Assembly: GCF_039727615.1 (NCBI RefSeq)
Contig: NZ_CP152474.1
Span: 2,604,001 to 2,668,000 of the forward strand
DNA from: Leclercia sp. S52
Lineage (GTDB): Bacteria; Pseudomonadota; Gammaproteobacteria; Enterobacterales; Enterobacteriaceae
Direction: 5' to 3'
DNA: 64,000 nt
Shown here: positions 9,739-21,035 of the stretch, in pieces
How positions within the stretch are numbered: the first letter of the stretch is position 1
Layout of the letters: every line of letters begins with the position of its first letter
Position numbers and translations under genes: made by a program
Notes under the pieces: generated by a model
Told to the model about the DNA's origin: nothing
The model's input: only the letters and a program-made list of their open reading frames with translations
The model's database searches: none

Positions 9739-11153
9739 TCCGCCGCCCGCTTACCGCCCTGTTGATTGCCACCGCCCTGAGCGCCTGTCAGTCAGTGGAT
9801 GTCGCTCCGGCGAAACCGACATTGCAGATCCCCGCCCAGTGGCGCGCCAGCACCGGCCCCGCCAGCCCGGCAGAACAGATGTGGTGGCGCAACTTTCATG
9901 ACAACCAGCTCAACCACTATGTCGATCGAGCCCTGCGCAATAACAGCGACGTGCTGATCGCCCGGGAGCGGATCAACGAGTATCAGGCACGGGTCTATGC
10001 CAGCGAGGGCAATCTGTTTCCGACCCTGGAGGCCGATCTGAATGCCGGTCGCGCCCGGTCCCAGTCGGCGGCCACCGGTCTGCCCACCTACGGCGCGCTG
10101 TACAAAGGCAGCCTGACCGCCAGCTATGATGTGGACATCTGGGGCGTGAACCGCCGCACTGCCGATGCCGCTCAGGCAAGCCTCGAGGCGCAAAAGGCCG
10201 CTGCCGCCGCGGCGGATCTGACGGTGGCCTCCTCGGTGGCCTCGGGCTATGTCACCCTGCTGGCGCTGGACGAGCAGCTCCGGGTGACGCAGTCGACCCT
10301 CAAAGCGCGGGAAGAGGCTTTTAACCTGGCGCAACGGCAGTATCAGACCGGCTACAGCTCGCGTCTTGAGCTGATGCAGTCCGACTCCGAGCTGCGCTCA
10401 ACGCGGGCGCAGATCCCACAGGTGCAGAACCAGATTGCCCGTCAGGAGAACGCGCTCACCCTGCTGCTGGGCGGCAACCCGGGGGCGATCGCCCGCAGCG
10501 CGGATTTCGACACCCTGACCCCGCTGCGTATCCCGTCGCAGCTGCCGTCGTCGCTGCTTAATCGCCGCCCGGACATTGTGCAGGCGGAACGCCAGCTGAT
10601 CGCCGCCGATGCCTCCCTGGCGTCCGCGCGCGCCAGCCTGCTGCCGTCGATCAACCTGACCGCGACCGGATCGATTCAGGATCGCACCCTGCCCGGCCTG
10701 CTGGATAATCCGCTGGAGCTGTGGAGCATCGGCGGCAGTATTCTGGCTCCGCTGCTGAACCGGCAGGCGCTGAACGCCCAGGTGGACATCGGCCAGTCGC
10801 AGCGCAACCAGGCGCTCTACAGCTATGAAAAAACCGTGCGCAACGCCTTTAAAGAGGTCAACGACAGCCTCGATGCCATCACCCGCTACGGCGAGCAGCT
10901 GACCGAGCTGGTGGCTCAGCAGGAGGTTGCCCAGGAGACATTGCGGATCGCCCGGAACCGCTATAACAACGGCTATTCGTCCTATCTGGACGTGCTGGAC
11001 GCCCAGCGCACGCTGTTCTCGGTGCAGACCAGCGTGGTGCAGGCGAAAAATAATCTGCTGCTGGCGCAGATCGATTTGTATAAGGCGCTCGGTGGTGGGT
11101 GGTCTGAAAACATGCCCGGTGGCGCTACGCTTACCGGGCCTACAGGATCGTAG
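9735..11153 (+). CDS. NodT-family outer-membrane efflux lipoprotein
   Basis: 472 residues. The N-terminus MIRRPLTALLIATALSACQS is a lipoprotein signal with Cys in the lipobox LSAC. The remainder has the duplicated TolC-like helical repeats; LNRRPDIVQAERQLIAADA and YSSYLDVLDAQRTL are characteristic of the NodT/OprM/CusC outer-membrane factor family. It overlaps the adaptor gene by 4 bp and completes the tripartite pump. The last residues after SENMP (GGATLTGPTGS) are encoded by a BIME arm, so the natural C-terminus has been extended or replaced by repeat sequence. Confidence 0.92.
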   Translation: MIRRPLTALLIATALSACQSVDVAPAKPTLQIPAQWRASTGPASPAEQMWWRNFHDNQLNHYVDRALRNNSDVLIARERINEYQARVYASEGNLFPTLEADLNAGRARSQSAATGLPTYGALYKGSLTASYDVDIWGVNRRTADAAQASLEAQKAAAAAADLTVASSVASGYVTLLALDEQLRVTQSTLKAREEAFNLAQRQYQTGYSSRLELMQSDSELRSTRAQIPQVQNQIARQENALTLLLGGNPGAIARSADFDTLTPLRIPSQLPSSLLNRRPDIVQAERQLIAADASLASARASLLPSINLTATGSIQDRTLPGLLDNPLELWSIGGSILAPLLNRQALNAQVDIGQSQRNQALYSYEKTVRNAFKEVNDSLDAITRYGEQLTELVAQQEVAQETLRIARNRYNNGYSSYLDVLDAQRTLFSVQTSVVQAKNNLLLAQIDLYKALGGGWSENMPGGATLTGPTGS

Positions 11154-11181
11154 GCCGGGCAAGCGGATGCGCCGCCCGGCG
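11114..11181. repeat. BIME/REP-type palindrome overlapping the end of the channel gene
   Basis: Arms GCCCGGTGGCGCTACGCTTA and a complementary copy ending GCGCCGCCCGGCG. The stop codon of the outer-membrane channel gene (11151-11153) falls inside it. Confidence 0.8.
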
Positions 11182-11216
11182 TTTTTGGGTGGCAATTCAC
11201 ACTAAGGGGTTAATCT

Positions 11217-11876
11217 ATGCAACAACAGTGGTCTGCCGTCGATAATTACATCATTTCCGAGCTTATTCCTCAGGATGAGGTGCTCCAGCAGGTGCTGGAG
11301 AATAACCAGCGCGCCGGTTTACCGGCGCACGACGTCGCCGCCAATCAGGGTCAGCTGCTGGCGCTCTTTGTGCGCATGACTCAGGCCAGGCGCATTCTGG
11401 AGATTGGCACCCTGGGAGCCTACAGCAGCATCTGGATGGCGCGTGCCCTGCCGCCGGACGGCAAGCTGATTACCCTTGAGGCCGATCCGGTTCACGCGAA
11501 GGTCGCGCGCCAGAACATCCATCTGGCAGGGCTGGATTCGCGTATCGAGCTGATCGAAGGCCCGGCGCTGCTCTCCCTTGAACGCTTCGACACCATCCCG
11601 CCGTTTGATCTGATCTTTATCGATGCCGACAAACCGAACAATCCTGGCTATCTGGAGTGGGCGCTGCACTACTCCCGGCCGGGAACGTTGATTATCGGCG
11701 ACAACGTGGTGCGTGACGGGGAGGTGATTAACTGCCAGAGCGATGATGCCCGGGTGCACGGCGTGCGGCGCTTTATTGAGATGAGTGGCGATAACCCGCG
11801 CCTGACCGCGACGGCGCTGCAGACGGTGGGCATGAAGGGGTGGGATGGGTTTACGCTGGCGATGGTAAACGGTTAA
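11217..11876 (+). CDS. SAM-dependent O-methyltransferase (caffeoyl-CoA OMT family)
   Basis: 219 residues of the class-I, cation-dependent O-methyltransferase family (Methyltransf_3; catechol/caffeoyl-CoA type). Motif I is LEIGTLGAYSSIWMARALP, the acidic adenosine-binding residue lies in ITLEADP, and the metal-binding region FIDADKPNNPGYLEW is followed by IIGDNVVRDG, both family hallmarks. Such enzymes methylate vicinal hydroxyls of small aromatics in the cytosol. It lies 63 bp after the efflux operon, separated by a BIME, and could be cotranscribed with it. Acceptor substrate unknown. Confidence 0.9.
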   Translation: MQQQWSAVDNYIISELIPQDEVLQQVLENNQRAGLPAHDVAANQGQLLALFVRMTQARRILEIGTLGAYSSIWMARALPPDGKLITLEADPVHAKVARQNIHLAGLDSRIELIEGPALLSLERFDTIPPFDLIFIDADKPNNPGYLEWALHYSRPGTLIIGDNVVRDGEVINCQSDDARVHGVRRFIEMSGDNPRLTATALQTVGMKGWDGFTLAMVNG

Positions 11877-11882
11877 AGCATT

Positions 11883-11967
11883 GTGCGGCCTGATGCCCTC
11901 ACCCCGGCCCTCTCCCACAGGGAGAGGGTGAACACCGTAGGCCGGGCAAGCGAAGCGCCGCCCGGCG
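11883..11967. repeat. 46-bp hairpin repeat (copy 2) followed by a REP arm
   Basis: 11883-11928 repeats the GTGCGGCCTGATGCCCTC...GGGAGAGGG unit; 11936-11967 is a single REP arm, GTAGGCCGGGCAAGCGAAGC onward. It fills the convergent gap between the methyltransferase and hrpA. Confidence 0.78.
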
Positions 11968-11972
11968 TTTTT

Positions 11973-14900
11973 CTAAGCCGAAATCTGCTCCATCGCCTGC
12001 AAAATACGCTTGTCGGAGATCGGATACGGCGTCCCCAGCTGCTGCGCAAAGAAGCTGACGCGCAGCTCTTCGATCATCCAGCGGATCTCCTGCACGTCTT
12101 CGTCATCGCGGCGGGCCGGCGGCAGCTTGTTCAGCCACTGCTGCCAGCGCTGCTGCACGCTCTCTACCTTCAGCATCTGCGCCCGGTCGCGGTGCGGGTC
12201 GATGGCCATCTTCTCGAGACGTTTTTCAATCGCCTGTAGATAGCGCAGCGTATCGCCTAAACGTTTGTAGCCGTTGCCGGTGACAAACCCGCGATAGACC
12301 AGCCCGGCCATCTGGGCTTTTACGTCCGACATCCCCAGCGCCATGTTCATATCTACCCGTCCTTTCAGGCGCTTGTTGATATTGAACACCGCGGTGAGGA
12401 TCTGCTCCACCTGCTTCGCAATGTTGACCACCGTCTCGTTAAGCTCGGCGCGCACTTTTTCGTGCAGCTTCGCAAAGCCCTCTTCGGTCCACACCGGGCC
12501 GCCCGCGGCATTGATCAGCTGATCCACACCGCAGGAGATGCAGTCGTCGATCAGATCCAGCACCTTGCCGTACGGGTTAAAGTAGAGCCCCAGCTTGGCT
12601 TTGTTCGGCAGCTTCTCGTGCAGATACTTGATCGGCGACGGGATGTTCAATAGCAGTAAACGGCGCAGCCCGCGCCACATCGCCTGCTGCTGCTCCTGCG
12701 GGTTATCGAACAGCTTGATCGCCACGCTGTCGCGCTCGTCCACCAGCGCCGGCCAGGCTTTTACCTTGTAGTTGCCGCGCTTCTGCTCGTAGCTTTCCGG
12801 CAGCTGACCAAAGCTCCAGATATGCAGCCCGCTCTGTTCGATACCGTCGTCGGCCACGGCAGAGAGGGTCTCCTGCACTTTGCCTTTCAACGCGTCTTTC
12901 AGCTCGGTAAGAGAACGGCCTTCCTGCAGCTTTTTGTTTTTCTCGTCGACGACGCGGAAGCTGATTTTCAGGTGATCGGGCACCTGATCCCAGTGCCAGT
13001 CTTCCCGGTCAATGGTCACGCCCGTCATACGCCTAAGTTCGCGCTCCAGCGAATCCAGCAGCGGCAGCTCCAGCGGCGTCACGCGGCCTAAGAACGCCTC
13101 GGCGTAGTTCGGCGCGGGCACAAAGTTGCGGCGCACCGGCTTCGGCAGGGATTTGATCAGGGCAATAATCAGCTCGCGACGCAGGCCGGGAATTTGCCAC
13201 TCAAACCCGCTCTCCTCTACCTGATTCAGCAGCGGCAGCGGGATGTGAACGGTGACGCCGTCGGCATCGGTGCCCGGTTCAAACTGGTAGCTCAGGCGCA
13301 GCTTGAGGTTGCCCTGATGCCAGAAGTTCGGGTAATCGAGCTTGCTGACCTGCTCCGCCCCCTCTTTGATCAACATGCTCTTTTCAAAGTTGAGCAGATC
13401 CGGGGTGTCGCGGCTGACCTTTTTCCACCAGCTGTCAAAGTGGCGGGCCGAAACCACTTCGTGGCTGATGCGCTGGTCGTAAAACTCAAACAGCGTCTCG
13501 TCATCCACCAGAATGTCGCGGCGACGGGTTTTGTGCTCCAGCTCTTCCACTTCGCTGCGCAGCTTCAGGTTTTCGCGGAAGAAGGCGTGGCGGGTCTGCC
13601 AGTCGCCCTCCACCAGCGCGTGACGGATAAACAGCTCGCGTGAAAGCGCAGGGTCGATCTGGCTGTAATTCACCTTCCGCGCGGCGACTACCGGCAGGCC
13701 GTAGACGGTAACCTTTTCGGTCGCCATCACCGCGCCCTGCGCCCGCTCCCAGTGCGGCTCACTGTAGGAGCGTTTCAGCAGATGCTGCGCCACCGGCTCG
13801 ACCCACTCCGGATCGATACGCGCGGCAATGCGGCCCCACAGGCGGCTGGTCTCCACCAGTTCGGCCACCATCGTCCACTTCGGCGGCTTCTTGAACAAAC
13901 CGGAGCCCGGGAAGATGGAGAAGCGGGCGTTGCGCGCGCCGGTAAACTCCTGCTTATCGGCATCTTTCATCCCGATATGCGACAGCAGACCGGTCAGCAG
14001 CGCGATGTGAATTTCGCGGTACTCCGCCGGCTCGCTGTTCACCGGAATGCCCAGCTCTTTCACCACCTGACGCAGCTGGGTGTAGATATCCTGCCACTCG
14101 CGCACCCGCAGATAGTTAAGGAAATCCAGCTTGCACTGGCGGCGGAACTGGTTCGAGGACAGGGCTTTCTGCTGCTCCCCGATGTAGTTCCACAGGTTCA
14201 CGAAGGCGAGGAAGTCGGACTCTTTGTCGTGGAAGCGGCGGTGTTTCTCGTCGGAGGCCTGCTGCTTGTCCATCGGGCGCTCGCGCGGATCCTGAATGGA
14301 GAGCGCCGAGGTAATGATCATCGCCTCGCGCACGCAGCCGTGTTTTTGCGCCTCCAGCACCATCCGCGCCAGACGCGGATCCACCGGCAGCTGGCTGAGC
14401 TGACGGCCCTGCGGGGTCAGCTTGTAGGCGGTGGCCTGTTCGTCGGTGGTGATCGCCCCCAGCTCTTCCAGCAGGCGCACGCCGTCCTGGATATTGCGTT
14501 TATCCGGCGCTTCGACAAAAGGGAAGGCGGCGATATCGCCTAAGCCCAGGGCGGTCATCTGCAGAATGACCGACGCCAGGTTGGTACGCAGAATTTCCGG
14601 GTCGGTAAATTCCGGACGCGACAGGAAATCGTCTTCCGAATAGAGACGAATACAGATCCCTTCCGAGACGCGTCCGCAGCGGCCCTTACGCTGGTTGGCA
14701 GAGGCCTGGGACACAGGCTCAATCGGCAGACGCTGCACCTTGGTGCGGTAGCTGTAGCGGCTGATGCGCGCCGTACCCGGGTCAATGACATATTTAATGC
14801 CCGGTACGGTCAGCGAGGTTTCCGCCACGTTGGTCGCCAGCACGATGCGGCGGCCGCTGTGGGACTGGAACACGCGGTTCTGCTCGCTGTTGGACAGACG

Positions 14901-15875
14901 GGCATACAGCGGCAAAATTTCGGTATGGCGCAGGTCGCGCTTGCTGAGCGCGTCGGCGGTATCGCGGATTTCGCGCTCGCCGCTCATGAAGATCAGGATA
15001 TCGCCCGGGCTTTCATTGCCCAGCTCGTCCACCGCGTCGAAGATGGCCTGCAGCTGGTCGCGCTCGGTGTCGTCGGCGTCTTCCACCATCGGACGGTAAC
15101 GCACTTCCACCGGATAGGTACGACCGGAGACTTCAATGATTGGCGCATTGTTGAAGTGGCGCGAAAAACGTTCCGGGTCGATGGTGGCCGAAGTGATGAT
15201 CACTTTCAGATCCGGACGACGCGGCAGCAGCTCCCGCAGATAGCCCAGCAGGAAGTCGATGTTCAGGCTGCGCTCGTGCGCTTCATCGATGATGATGGTG
15301 TCGTACTGCATCAGCAGGCGGTCCTGCTGAATTTCGGCCAGCAGGATGCCGTCGGTCATCAGTTTGACCATGGTGTTGTCGCTGACGTGATCGCTGAAGC
15401 GCACCTTATAGCCGATACAGCCGCCCGGCTCGGTTTGCAGCTCTTCGGCAATACGGTTCGCGACGGTACGCGCCGCCAGACGCCGCGGCTGGGTGTGGCC
15501 GATCAGACCTTTGATCCCGCGCCCCAGCTCCATACAGATTTTCGGCAGCTGAGTGGTTTTACCGGAGCCGGTCTCCCCCGCCACAATCACCACCTGGTGA
15601 TCGCGCACGGCTTCGAGGATTTCCTGTTTCTTCTGGCTGACGGGCAGATTTTCCGGATAGGTGATTGCCGGACGCGCCGCTTCGCGCAGCACGACCTTAC
15701 CCGCTGCCTGTTCAATCTCTTTCGCCATCTCCTGGTAGATAGCCTGTTGTGCATCAGGATTTTTAACCTTCTTGACCCCGTGGAGACGGCGGGCAAACCG
15801 CTGTTTGTCACGCAGCATCAGCGTTTCCAGCTGTTGCATCAGCATCGGGAAGGTTAATTTCTGTTGTTCTGTCAT
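11973..15875 (-). CDS. hrpA: DEAH-box ATP-dependent RNA helicase HrpA
   Basis: 1300 residues, the length of E. coli HrpA, and nearly identical through the helicase core. Walker [10 protein letters not shown] is at residues 100-108, DEAH at 197-200, SATID follows, and the motif VI segment QRKGRCGRV is intact; the long C-terminal OB-fold/DUF3418 region is complete. HrpA acts in the cytosol on mRNA processing and has been linked to rescue of stalled or collided ribosomes in E. coli. Start MTEQQKLTF agrees with E. coli. It is divergent from azoR across 202 bp. Confidence 0.98.
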   Translation of the reverse strand: MTEQQKLTFPMLMQQLETLMLRDKQRFARRLHGVKKVKNPDAQQAIYQEMAKEIEQAAGKVVLREAARPAITYPENLPVSQKKQEILEAVRDHQVVIVAGETGSGKTTQLPKICMELGRGIKGLIGHTQPRRLAARTVANRIAEELQTEPGGCIGYKVRFSDHVSDNTMVKLMTDGILLAEIQQDRLLMQYDTIIIDEAHERSLNIDFLLGYLRELLPRRPDLKVIITSATIDPERFSRHFNNAPIIEVSGRTYPVEVRYRPMVEDADDTERDQLQAIFDAVDELGNESPGDILIFMSGEREIRDTADALSKRDLRHTEILPLYARLSNSEQNRVFQSHSGRRIVLATNVAETSLTVPGIKYVIDPGTARISRYSYRTKVQRLPIEPVSQASANQRKGRCGRVSEGICIRLYSEDDFLSRPEFTDPEILRTNLASVILQMTALGLGDIAAFPFVEAPDKRNIQDGVRLLEELGAITTDEQATAYKLTPQGRQLSQLPVDPRLARMVLEAQKHGCVREAMIITSALSIQDPRERPMDKQQASDEKHRRFHDKESDFLAFVNLWNYIGEQQKALSSNQFRRQCKLDFLNYLRVREWQDIYTQLRQVVKELGIPVNSEPAEYREIHIALLTGLLSHIGMKDADKQEFTGARNARFSIFPGSGLFKKPPKWTMVAELVETSRLWGRIAARIDPEWVEPVAQHLLKRSYSEPHWERAQGAVMATEKVTVYGLPVVAARKVNYSQIDPALSRELFIRHALVEGDWQTRHAFFRENLKLRSEVEELEHKTRRRDILVDDETLFEFYDQRISHEVVSARHFDSWWKKVSRDTPDLLNFEKSMLIKEGAEQVSKLDYPNFWHQGNLKLRLSYQFEPGTDADGVTVHIPLPLLNQVEESGFEWQIPGLRRELIIALIKSLPKPVRRNFVPAPNYAEAFLGRVTPLELPLLDSLERELRRMTGVTIDREDWHWDQVPDHLKISFRVVDEKNKKLQEGRSLTELKDALKGKVQETLSAVADDGIEQSGLHIWSFGQLPESYEQKRGNYKVKAWPALVDERDSVAIKLFDNPQEQQQAMWRGLRRLLLLNIPSPIKYLHEKLPNKAKLGLYFNPYGKVLDLIDDCISCGVDQLINAAGGPVWTEEGFAKLHEKVRAELNETVVNIAKQVEQILTAVFNINKRLKGRVDMNMALGMSDVKAQMAGLVYRGFVTGNGYKRLGDTLRYLQAIEKRLEKMAIDPHRDRAQMLKVESVQQRWQQWLNKLPPARRDDEDVQEIRWMIEELRVSFFAQQLGTPYPISDKRILQAMEQISA

Positions 15876-16065
15876 AGCGTTAACGGGCAGTGCACTGCCG
15901 GATAAAATCTCTTTTTAATGATTGATATAGAGTACCACATTGGCGGTTTTTGCGCCTTATTCAAAAATTTCGAACATAGGCTTCGATATATTGCGCTATC
16001 CCTGCGACAGGATTGTGAATAGAGTGTCAGCAAGCAACGGGGCAACCCCCTCATCAAATACATAA

Positions 16066-16683
<618 letters not shown>

Positions 16684-16691
16684 GATTTCCC

Positions 16692-16718
16692 ACTCCCACC
16701 GCCCGGTGGGAGTTTTTT
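16692..16718 (+). terminator. Rho-independent terminator of azoR
   Basis: Perfect 9-bp stem ACTCCCACC / GGTGGGAGT with a GCCC loop, followed by six T. Confidence 0.93.
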
Positions 16719-16741
16719 ATTTCCTGCCTTACCCCGCCACT

Positions 16742-17053
16742 TTACGAGACGTCTCGTAGAATCAACATGCTTTTAAAATTCTCTCTGGCGGTACCCAGCG
16801 CGTCACTTATCTCTATCGCGGAGGGTAACAGCCCTGAACTGCAACGCGGAATGCATGAGGGAACATAATTAAGCAGAGTGCTGTATTTTTCAGTGATCAG
16901 ATGAAGCGGGTCAAAGCTGTCCTTACGTGACAAAAACCGCGTTTCTTCCACGCCGTTGATGAATTCCTGCCCAGTAAGGCCGTCTTCTATTACGACCCAA
17001 GGATCTTCTCCGGATCCACTGGCATTAGTAATGTCTGCCAGAAGATAACACTT
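16742..17053 (-). pseudogene. Possible gene remnant, unrecognised
   Basis: An open frame of about 100 codons ends with a stop at 16742-16744 and is bounded upstream by an in-frame TAA near 17056. No ATG with a ribosome site is present; the first usable start is a GTG at 16951. The peptide (for example GSGEDPWVVIEDGLTGQEFI and FDPLHLITEKYSTLL) has balanced composition and looks protein-like, but I do not recognise it. Its place just downstream of the effector/immunity pair suggests a decayed C-terminal fragment of an older accessory gene. The rest of the 16719-17154 gap shows nothing further. Confidence 0.35.
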
Positions 17054-17154
17054 TTAAAATAGGGAGTATGGATAGCCGCAGCTACGTTCAACTTTTGCTG
17101 CGACCTGTCCAATACAAGGCTGACTACTTATGCGCCCTAAAACAGGACACGTAT

Positions 17155-17904
17155 CTATTTGTTAGATTGCAACTGTAACTGGAATGGATATGCAATTCTC
17201 TCGTTCGTCTTCATCTGGGCTGAAGCTTTGTCTGTAAAAGCAGGCCAGCTATACGACTTTGTTATGAATTTCCACGAGTAAAATTCCTTCGCTTCATCGG
17301 TGATTTTCAGGTTAAGAATGCTCCAACTTTCATCGTGACAATGTGATTTTTTGGCATAATCATCTTCTGTAAAACAAGCTCTTATCATTTCTCGTGATGA
17401 AAAAGGAATATTTTTAAAAGCCAGTTGATATGATCCATCATTATTAATCATCATAAAGTTAGCGTATTCTTCCTCTCGCCCGCCGCCAGAATACGATGTT
17501 GACCATTTTGAAACTAGCGCAACAGCCATCTTTGTTTTGTTCAAAGGGTATAACGCAGGATATATATATACATCATTTTTGGTTAACTCATCATCAAGAC
17601 CGCTCTCAATTTCATTGCCTTTAGAGAAATCCCACATAATAATTTTTGAATACACTTCACCTTCTTTTTTTATTTTCATCAATTGGAGCTGTGGCAGCGT
17701 TAAATAAAAAATATCGTTTTTGTTCTTTACTGTCCAAATGTCAGTCTCATTATCACAGTCACCTTCGGCAGCTTTACATATATTAAGATACTGTGCGCTA
17801 TCTTTTTGTAACGCAACTAGCGTGACTGGTTTTGTAGCATTTTCACTAACACCCGCCACCGCAGAAAAAGATATAATCGCAAACAATAAAATTAATTTTT
17901 CCAT
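17155..17904 (-). CDS. Hypothetical secreted protein, candidate immunity protein
   Basis: 249 residues with a clear Sec signal peptide (MEKLILLFAIISFSAVAGVS, cleavage probably after VAG). The mature part is rich in Lys, Asn and Tyr and carries several Cys (ICKAAEGDCD, RACFTEDD, SHCHDES) that could form disulfides in the periplasm. I do not recognise a named family. The gene is markedly AT-rich compared with its neighbours and lies 47 bp downstream of, and in the same direction as, the GH19 effector. A periplasmic protein immediately after a peptidoglycan-hydrolase effector is the usual place for an immunity protein, so that role is inferred from context. AGGAT precedes the ATG. Confidence 0.7.
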   Translation of the reverse strand: MEKLILLFAIISFSAVAGVSENATKPVTLVALQKDSAQYLNICKAAEGDCDNETDIWTVKNKNDIFYLTLPQLQLMKIKKEGEVYSKIIMWDFSKGNEIESGLDDELTKNDVYIYPALYPLNKTKMAVALVSKWSTSYSGGGREEEYANFMMINNDGSYQLAFKNIPFSSREMIRACFTEDDYAKKSHCHDESWSILNLKITDEAKEFYSWKFITKSYSWPAFTDKASAQMKTNERIAYPFQLQLQSNK

Positions 17905-17951
17905 TATTTATCCTGATGTAAAAATTTTAATGATAGAAGGGTCCGCCTCCA

Positions 17952-20397
17952 TCACAGCTCATCGAGCGCACTAATTTTGGTATTTATATCAGCCATTTTC
18001 ACCGAATCACCACGCCGTTCGTAAAGCGTTACAGCCCTTCTGTAGGCTTTGAGAGCCTCCGTCTTAACCTTATCGGTACCGCTTTCACTCCTTAGAGGAT
18101 CATGATACCGCCCCCAACTATATGCATATACCCGATAATTATAGATTTCACTATCTTCAAACGAAAAACCAACCTCTTTGTTAAGAATATTAAGATGTTC
18201 AGCCTTAAAAACATCTATTGCTCTATTAAAGTATTTAATTCTGTCATTATAACCATTAAACCCACCATTAATAAGTGCTGTAACCATGTTGAAATCATCA
18301 TTTTTAGCATGTTTCACTACATTTTTATTCACGCAGTAAAACCAAAAGGCAGATCTAACACAGTCTGGATATTGGGCTATTTTGTTTCTTGCGGCATCAT
18401 CGGATTCAAAATCATCACCAACATACGTGCCATATTTTGTATATACATCCTGCCATGTTAACTGAATTAACCCACGTCCATACCACGGTGCATAACTGGC
18501 ACTTGTCCCTCCAATTTCATTAGTTAATGTTAAACCACCACTTTCATGGCAACATTGAGCCAAGAAATGAGCTTTTTCACGACAAGTTATAATGCCGAAC
18601 TCACGAAAACCATTGTTGAATGCAGGTAAGTACTGCTTTAGTATTGCTTTACTTGCTTTTGGTGCAATATCATATAATTCCTCTAAGGTAATATCCCTGC
18701 CGCATGCACAATTTCCCTTTGGATTAATTATTTCCAGAAACTCAAGTGGGTGAAAATGCCATACCGATCGCTGACTGGCGAATGGCGGGACTTTATCCAT
18801 CCAGCGTGTAGCGTCCAGAAATCCCCCCGTTGACCTTCTTAACAATCGGACTTTCTTCTCTGTCCTTGAAGACCGATGACCAGCGTGTATCATCGCGGGT
18901 ACTATGCCAATAGCTGTCGTGCTTCACTATCAGACGCCGCGCATATTCCGGAATGCTCATCTGGTTGGTATGCAGTGCGCCAAACAGCTGCGCATCCTGT
19001 AATTTATCCGTATAACGTCCACTCAAATCCCGATTTTCAGCACTGCGGATCAGGCTGTCATAAAACATTTTCGCCTGTGAGCTTTGCGGCCCTTTCTCCC
19101 CATCAAAGTGAGAGTTGAAGCTTTTCAGAGCATTGATTAACCAGCTTTCGTCCAGCGTGCGGGTAAAATCTGTGGTGGGCTCCGCTTCAATACAGTGAAA
19201 GTTTAACGCCGTTAAATCATGCTGACTAAGTTGCTCCACATCATCCTGGTGCACCCAGCTGTGTGGGCGGATCTGAAAGTACGTTACCCCGGTTTTATCC
19301 GTAAACGGATACGTGGCATCGCGCGGGATGATTCTTCCGGCATCAGCACGAGTAATGGCGCTCATCTGTTCAAAAGTGCTGTCTTCACCCTCACCATTTC
19401 GTAGGAACAGCGGCCGTTTCAGCTTCAGCTTGATATACTGTTTGCCCGTTTTGATGCCTTTCACGTTGGCCACAAAATCAGAGATATGCTCATCAAGACT
19501 CAGCAACTCGATATGAGTTTTGTATTCCGTGGTAATAACCTGCGGGTAATTATCTTCATCTGCCAGATCCTCAGCACCGAGGAATCCGACCGGTTCGCCT
19601 GCCTTCACCGTCACTTTCAGCGGAACGGGCGGCACAACCACATCATCAAACACGCCGTGATTCAGCGCATTGTGCATCCAGTCAGGCAGACATATGTAAC
19701 ATTCCCCGTCAGGCTCCAGATATTCCGGGCGCATCGCGACCCAGAAAAGTGTTCCCGAAGGTTTTCCCGCTTCAAGGCGCTGCACCAGTGCAAACGGCTC
19801 AGGCTGACGTTCCAGCAGAAACGATTTTTGCTGCAGTACGGCCAGTATTTCACCCTGCTTCAGTGTTCTGGCATGACCCTGTTTATTTGCCAGTACATCC
19901 GGAACAATCTCGCGACTGTGATCATGGCGGGAATGGCGACGAATCCGCACACCGTGGCCTTTCTGCGTGACCCGGTATAGCGGGCGTTGCGGGTATTCTG
20001 AAAGGGGGGCCATATGCATGTACAGTTGATACAGCGTCAGCCAGGAGGATTCATCCTCCTCGTCTGGCTTGTACACTGACCTGACCAGCACAAAGGTCCC
20101 GGACTCGCGCAACGGCCTTTCCTGACGACAGTCAGTCTTCGCGTAATCCCGGTTAAGCCGCCATGCCACCACCTCACCGTCCATCATAAACTGGAGCGGC
20201 ACTGACTTTTCCGGCGCATCCTGACTCAGCACCGACGCCGGAGAAGATGACGCTCCGATGTGAATGCCACCATGCCAGTACCAATTTACGCCAAGTAACC
20301 ACCAACCATGGGCGTTTTTTCGAGTGTCAGTTAACAACTCGTCATAGTTCTTATACTCCCGACCATCGGCTTTCCGTACCGGATAACGTATGTTCAT
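17952..20397 (-). pseudogene. T6SS-associated GH19 muramidase/chitinase-like effector, frameshifted
   Basis: Two overlapping frames form one gene. The first (20397-18793) begins MNIRYPVRKADGREY and includes WHGGIHIG and LYQLYMHMAP, reminiscent of a degenerate M23/LytM-type fold (tentative). The second continues in a different frame to 17952 with MDKVPPFASQRSVWHFHPLE, then a glycoside hydrolase 19-like domain: HFLAQCCHESGG with the catalytic-type Glu and GRGLIQLTWQDVYTKYG. Deleting one C from the six at 18823-18828 fuses them into 814 residues. The WHFHPLEFL junction is typical of proteins annotated as T6SS lysozyme-like effectors. The 3' portion (below about 18720) is far more AT-rich than the 5' portion, suggesting a swapped toxin domain. 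No VgrG, Hcp or PAAR gene is in the window. Confidence 0.78.
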
Positions 20398-20657
20398 CGT
20401 CTTCCCTTAAGTTAAATCACTAAGACCATGATAATCGCAGGGAGTTAAGAAGAAAGGGAGTAAAATTTATGCAGCTTTTAGTACTGAGGTACTACTTACT
20501 TACGTAGATAATCCTGTGACGGAGTACCGCTTAGATTTTGCTCTTAGCGGAAGATATTTTCCGTTTTTCAGGTGGCCCTCTTAAATGCCGACGTATACCA
20601 CAGGTCATTTCAGTTCACGTTTTCTCTGGCAGCAGAATAATTATGGACCTGTACTAT

Positions 20658-20675
20658 GTACACCAATAGGTGTAC
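20658..20675. promoter_or_regulatory. Palindromic operator of the toxin-antitoxin pair
   Basis: GTACACC-AATA-GGTGTAC, a perfect 7-bp inverted repeat, lies 27 bp upstream of the toxin's GTG start and next to a TATGTA-like -10. Such palindromes are typically bound by the HTH antitoxin for autorepression. Confidence 0.75.
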
Positions 20676-20701
20676 GTGGTACCTTACATGGAGAGATAAT
20701 C

Positions 20702-21034
20702 GTGTGCCATGCGATAGAATTTATCGAGACATCACTGTTTACACGGCAGATCAAACAGATTGCTACAGATGATGAACTCCTGGCGCTACAGAGAGAACTG
20801 ATTGCATTTCCGGACAAAGGCGATGTCATCCAGAATACCGGCGGGCTTCGAAAAATCCGGATGGCCACGGGTACTCAGGGGAAAAGCGGCAGCGCCAGGG
20901 TGATTTACCTTTTGGCGACACGCGAGATTATCTGGCTGGTGCTCGCTTATCCGAAAAGCGCCAAAGAGAATCTGACTGAAGCGGAAAAGGCTCAGCTTAA
21001 GAAACTGACAACGTTACTAAAAAACGAGGTGTGA
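20702..21034 (+). CDS. RelE/HigB-family toxin
   Basis: 110 residues of the RelE/ParE superfamily, closest in look to HigB-2/RelE-like toxins that degrade ribosome-bound mRNA. Characteristic segments are FTRQIKQIATDDELLALQRE, GDVIQNTGGLRKIRMATG, GKSGSARVIYLL and the C-terminal LAYPKSAKENLTEAEKAQ. I place the start at the GTG at 20702 because GGAGAG sits 7 bases upstream and family proteins begin just before this point; an in-frame ATG at 20585 would add 39 residues, translate through the palindromic operator and lacks family similarity. The stop is 1 base before the antitoxin start. Confidence 0.88.
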   Translation: MCHAIEFIETSLFTRQIKQIATDDELLALQRELIAFPDKGDVIQNTGGLRKIRMATGTQGKSGSARVIYLLATREIIWLVLAYPKSAKENLTEAEKAQLKKLTTLLKNEV

Positions 21035-21035
21035 A

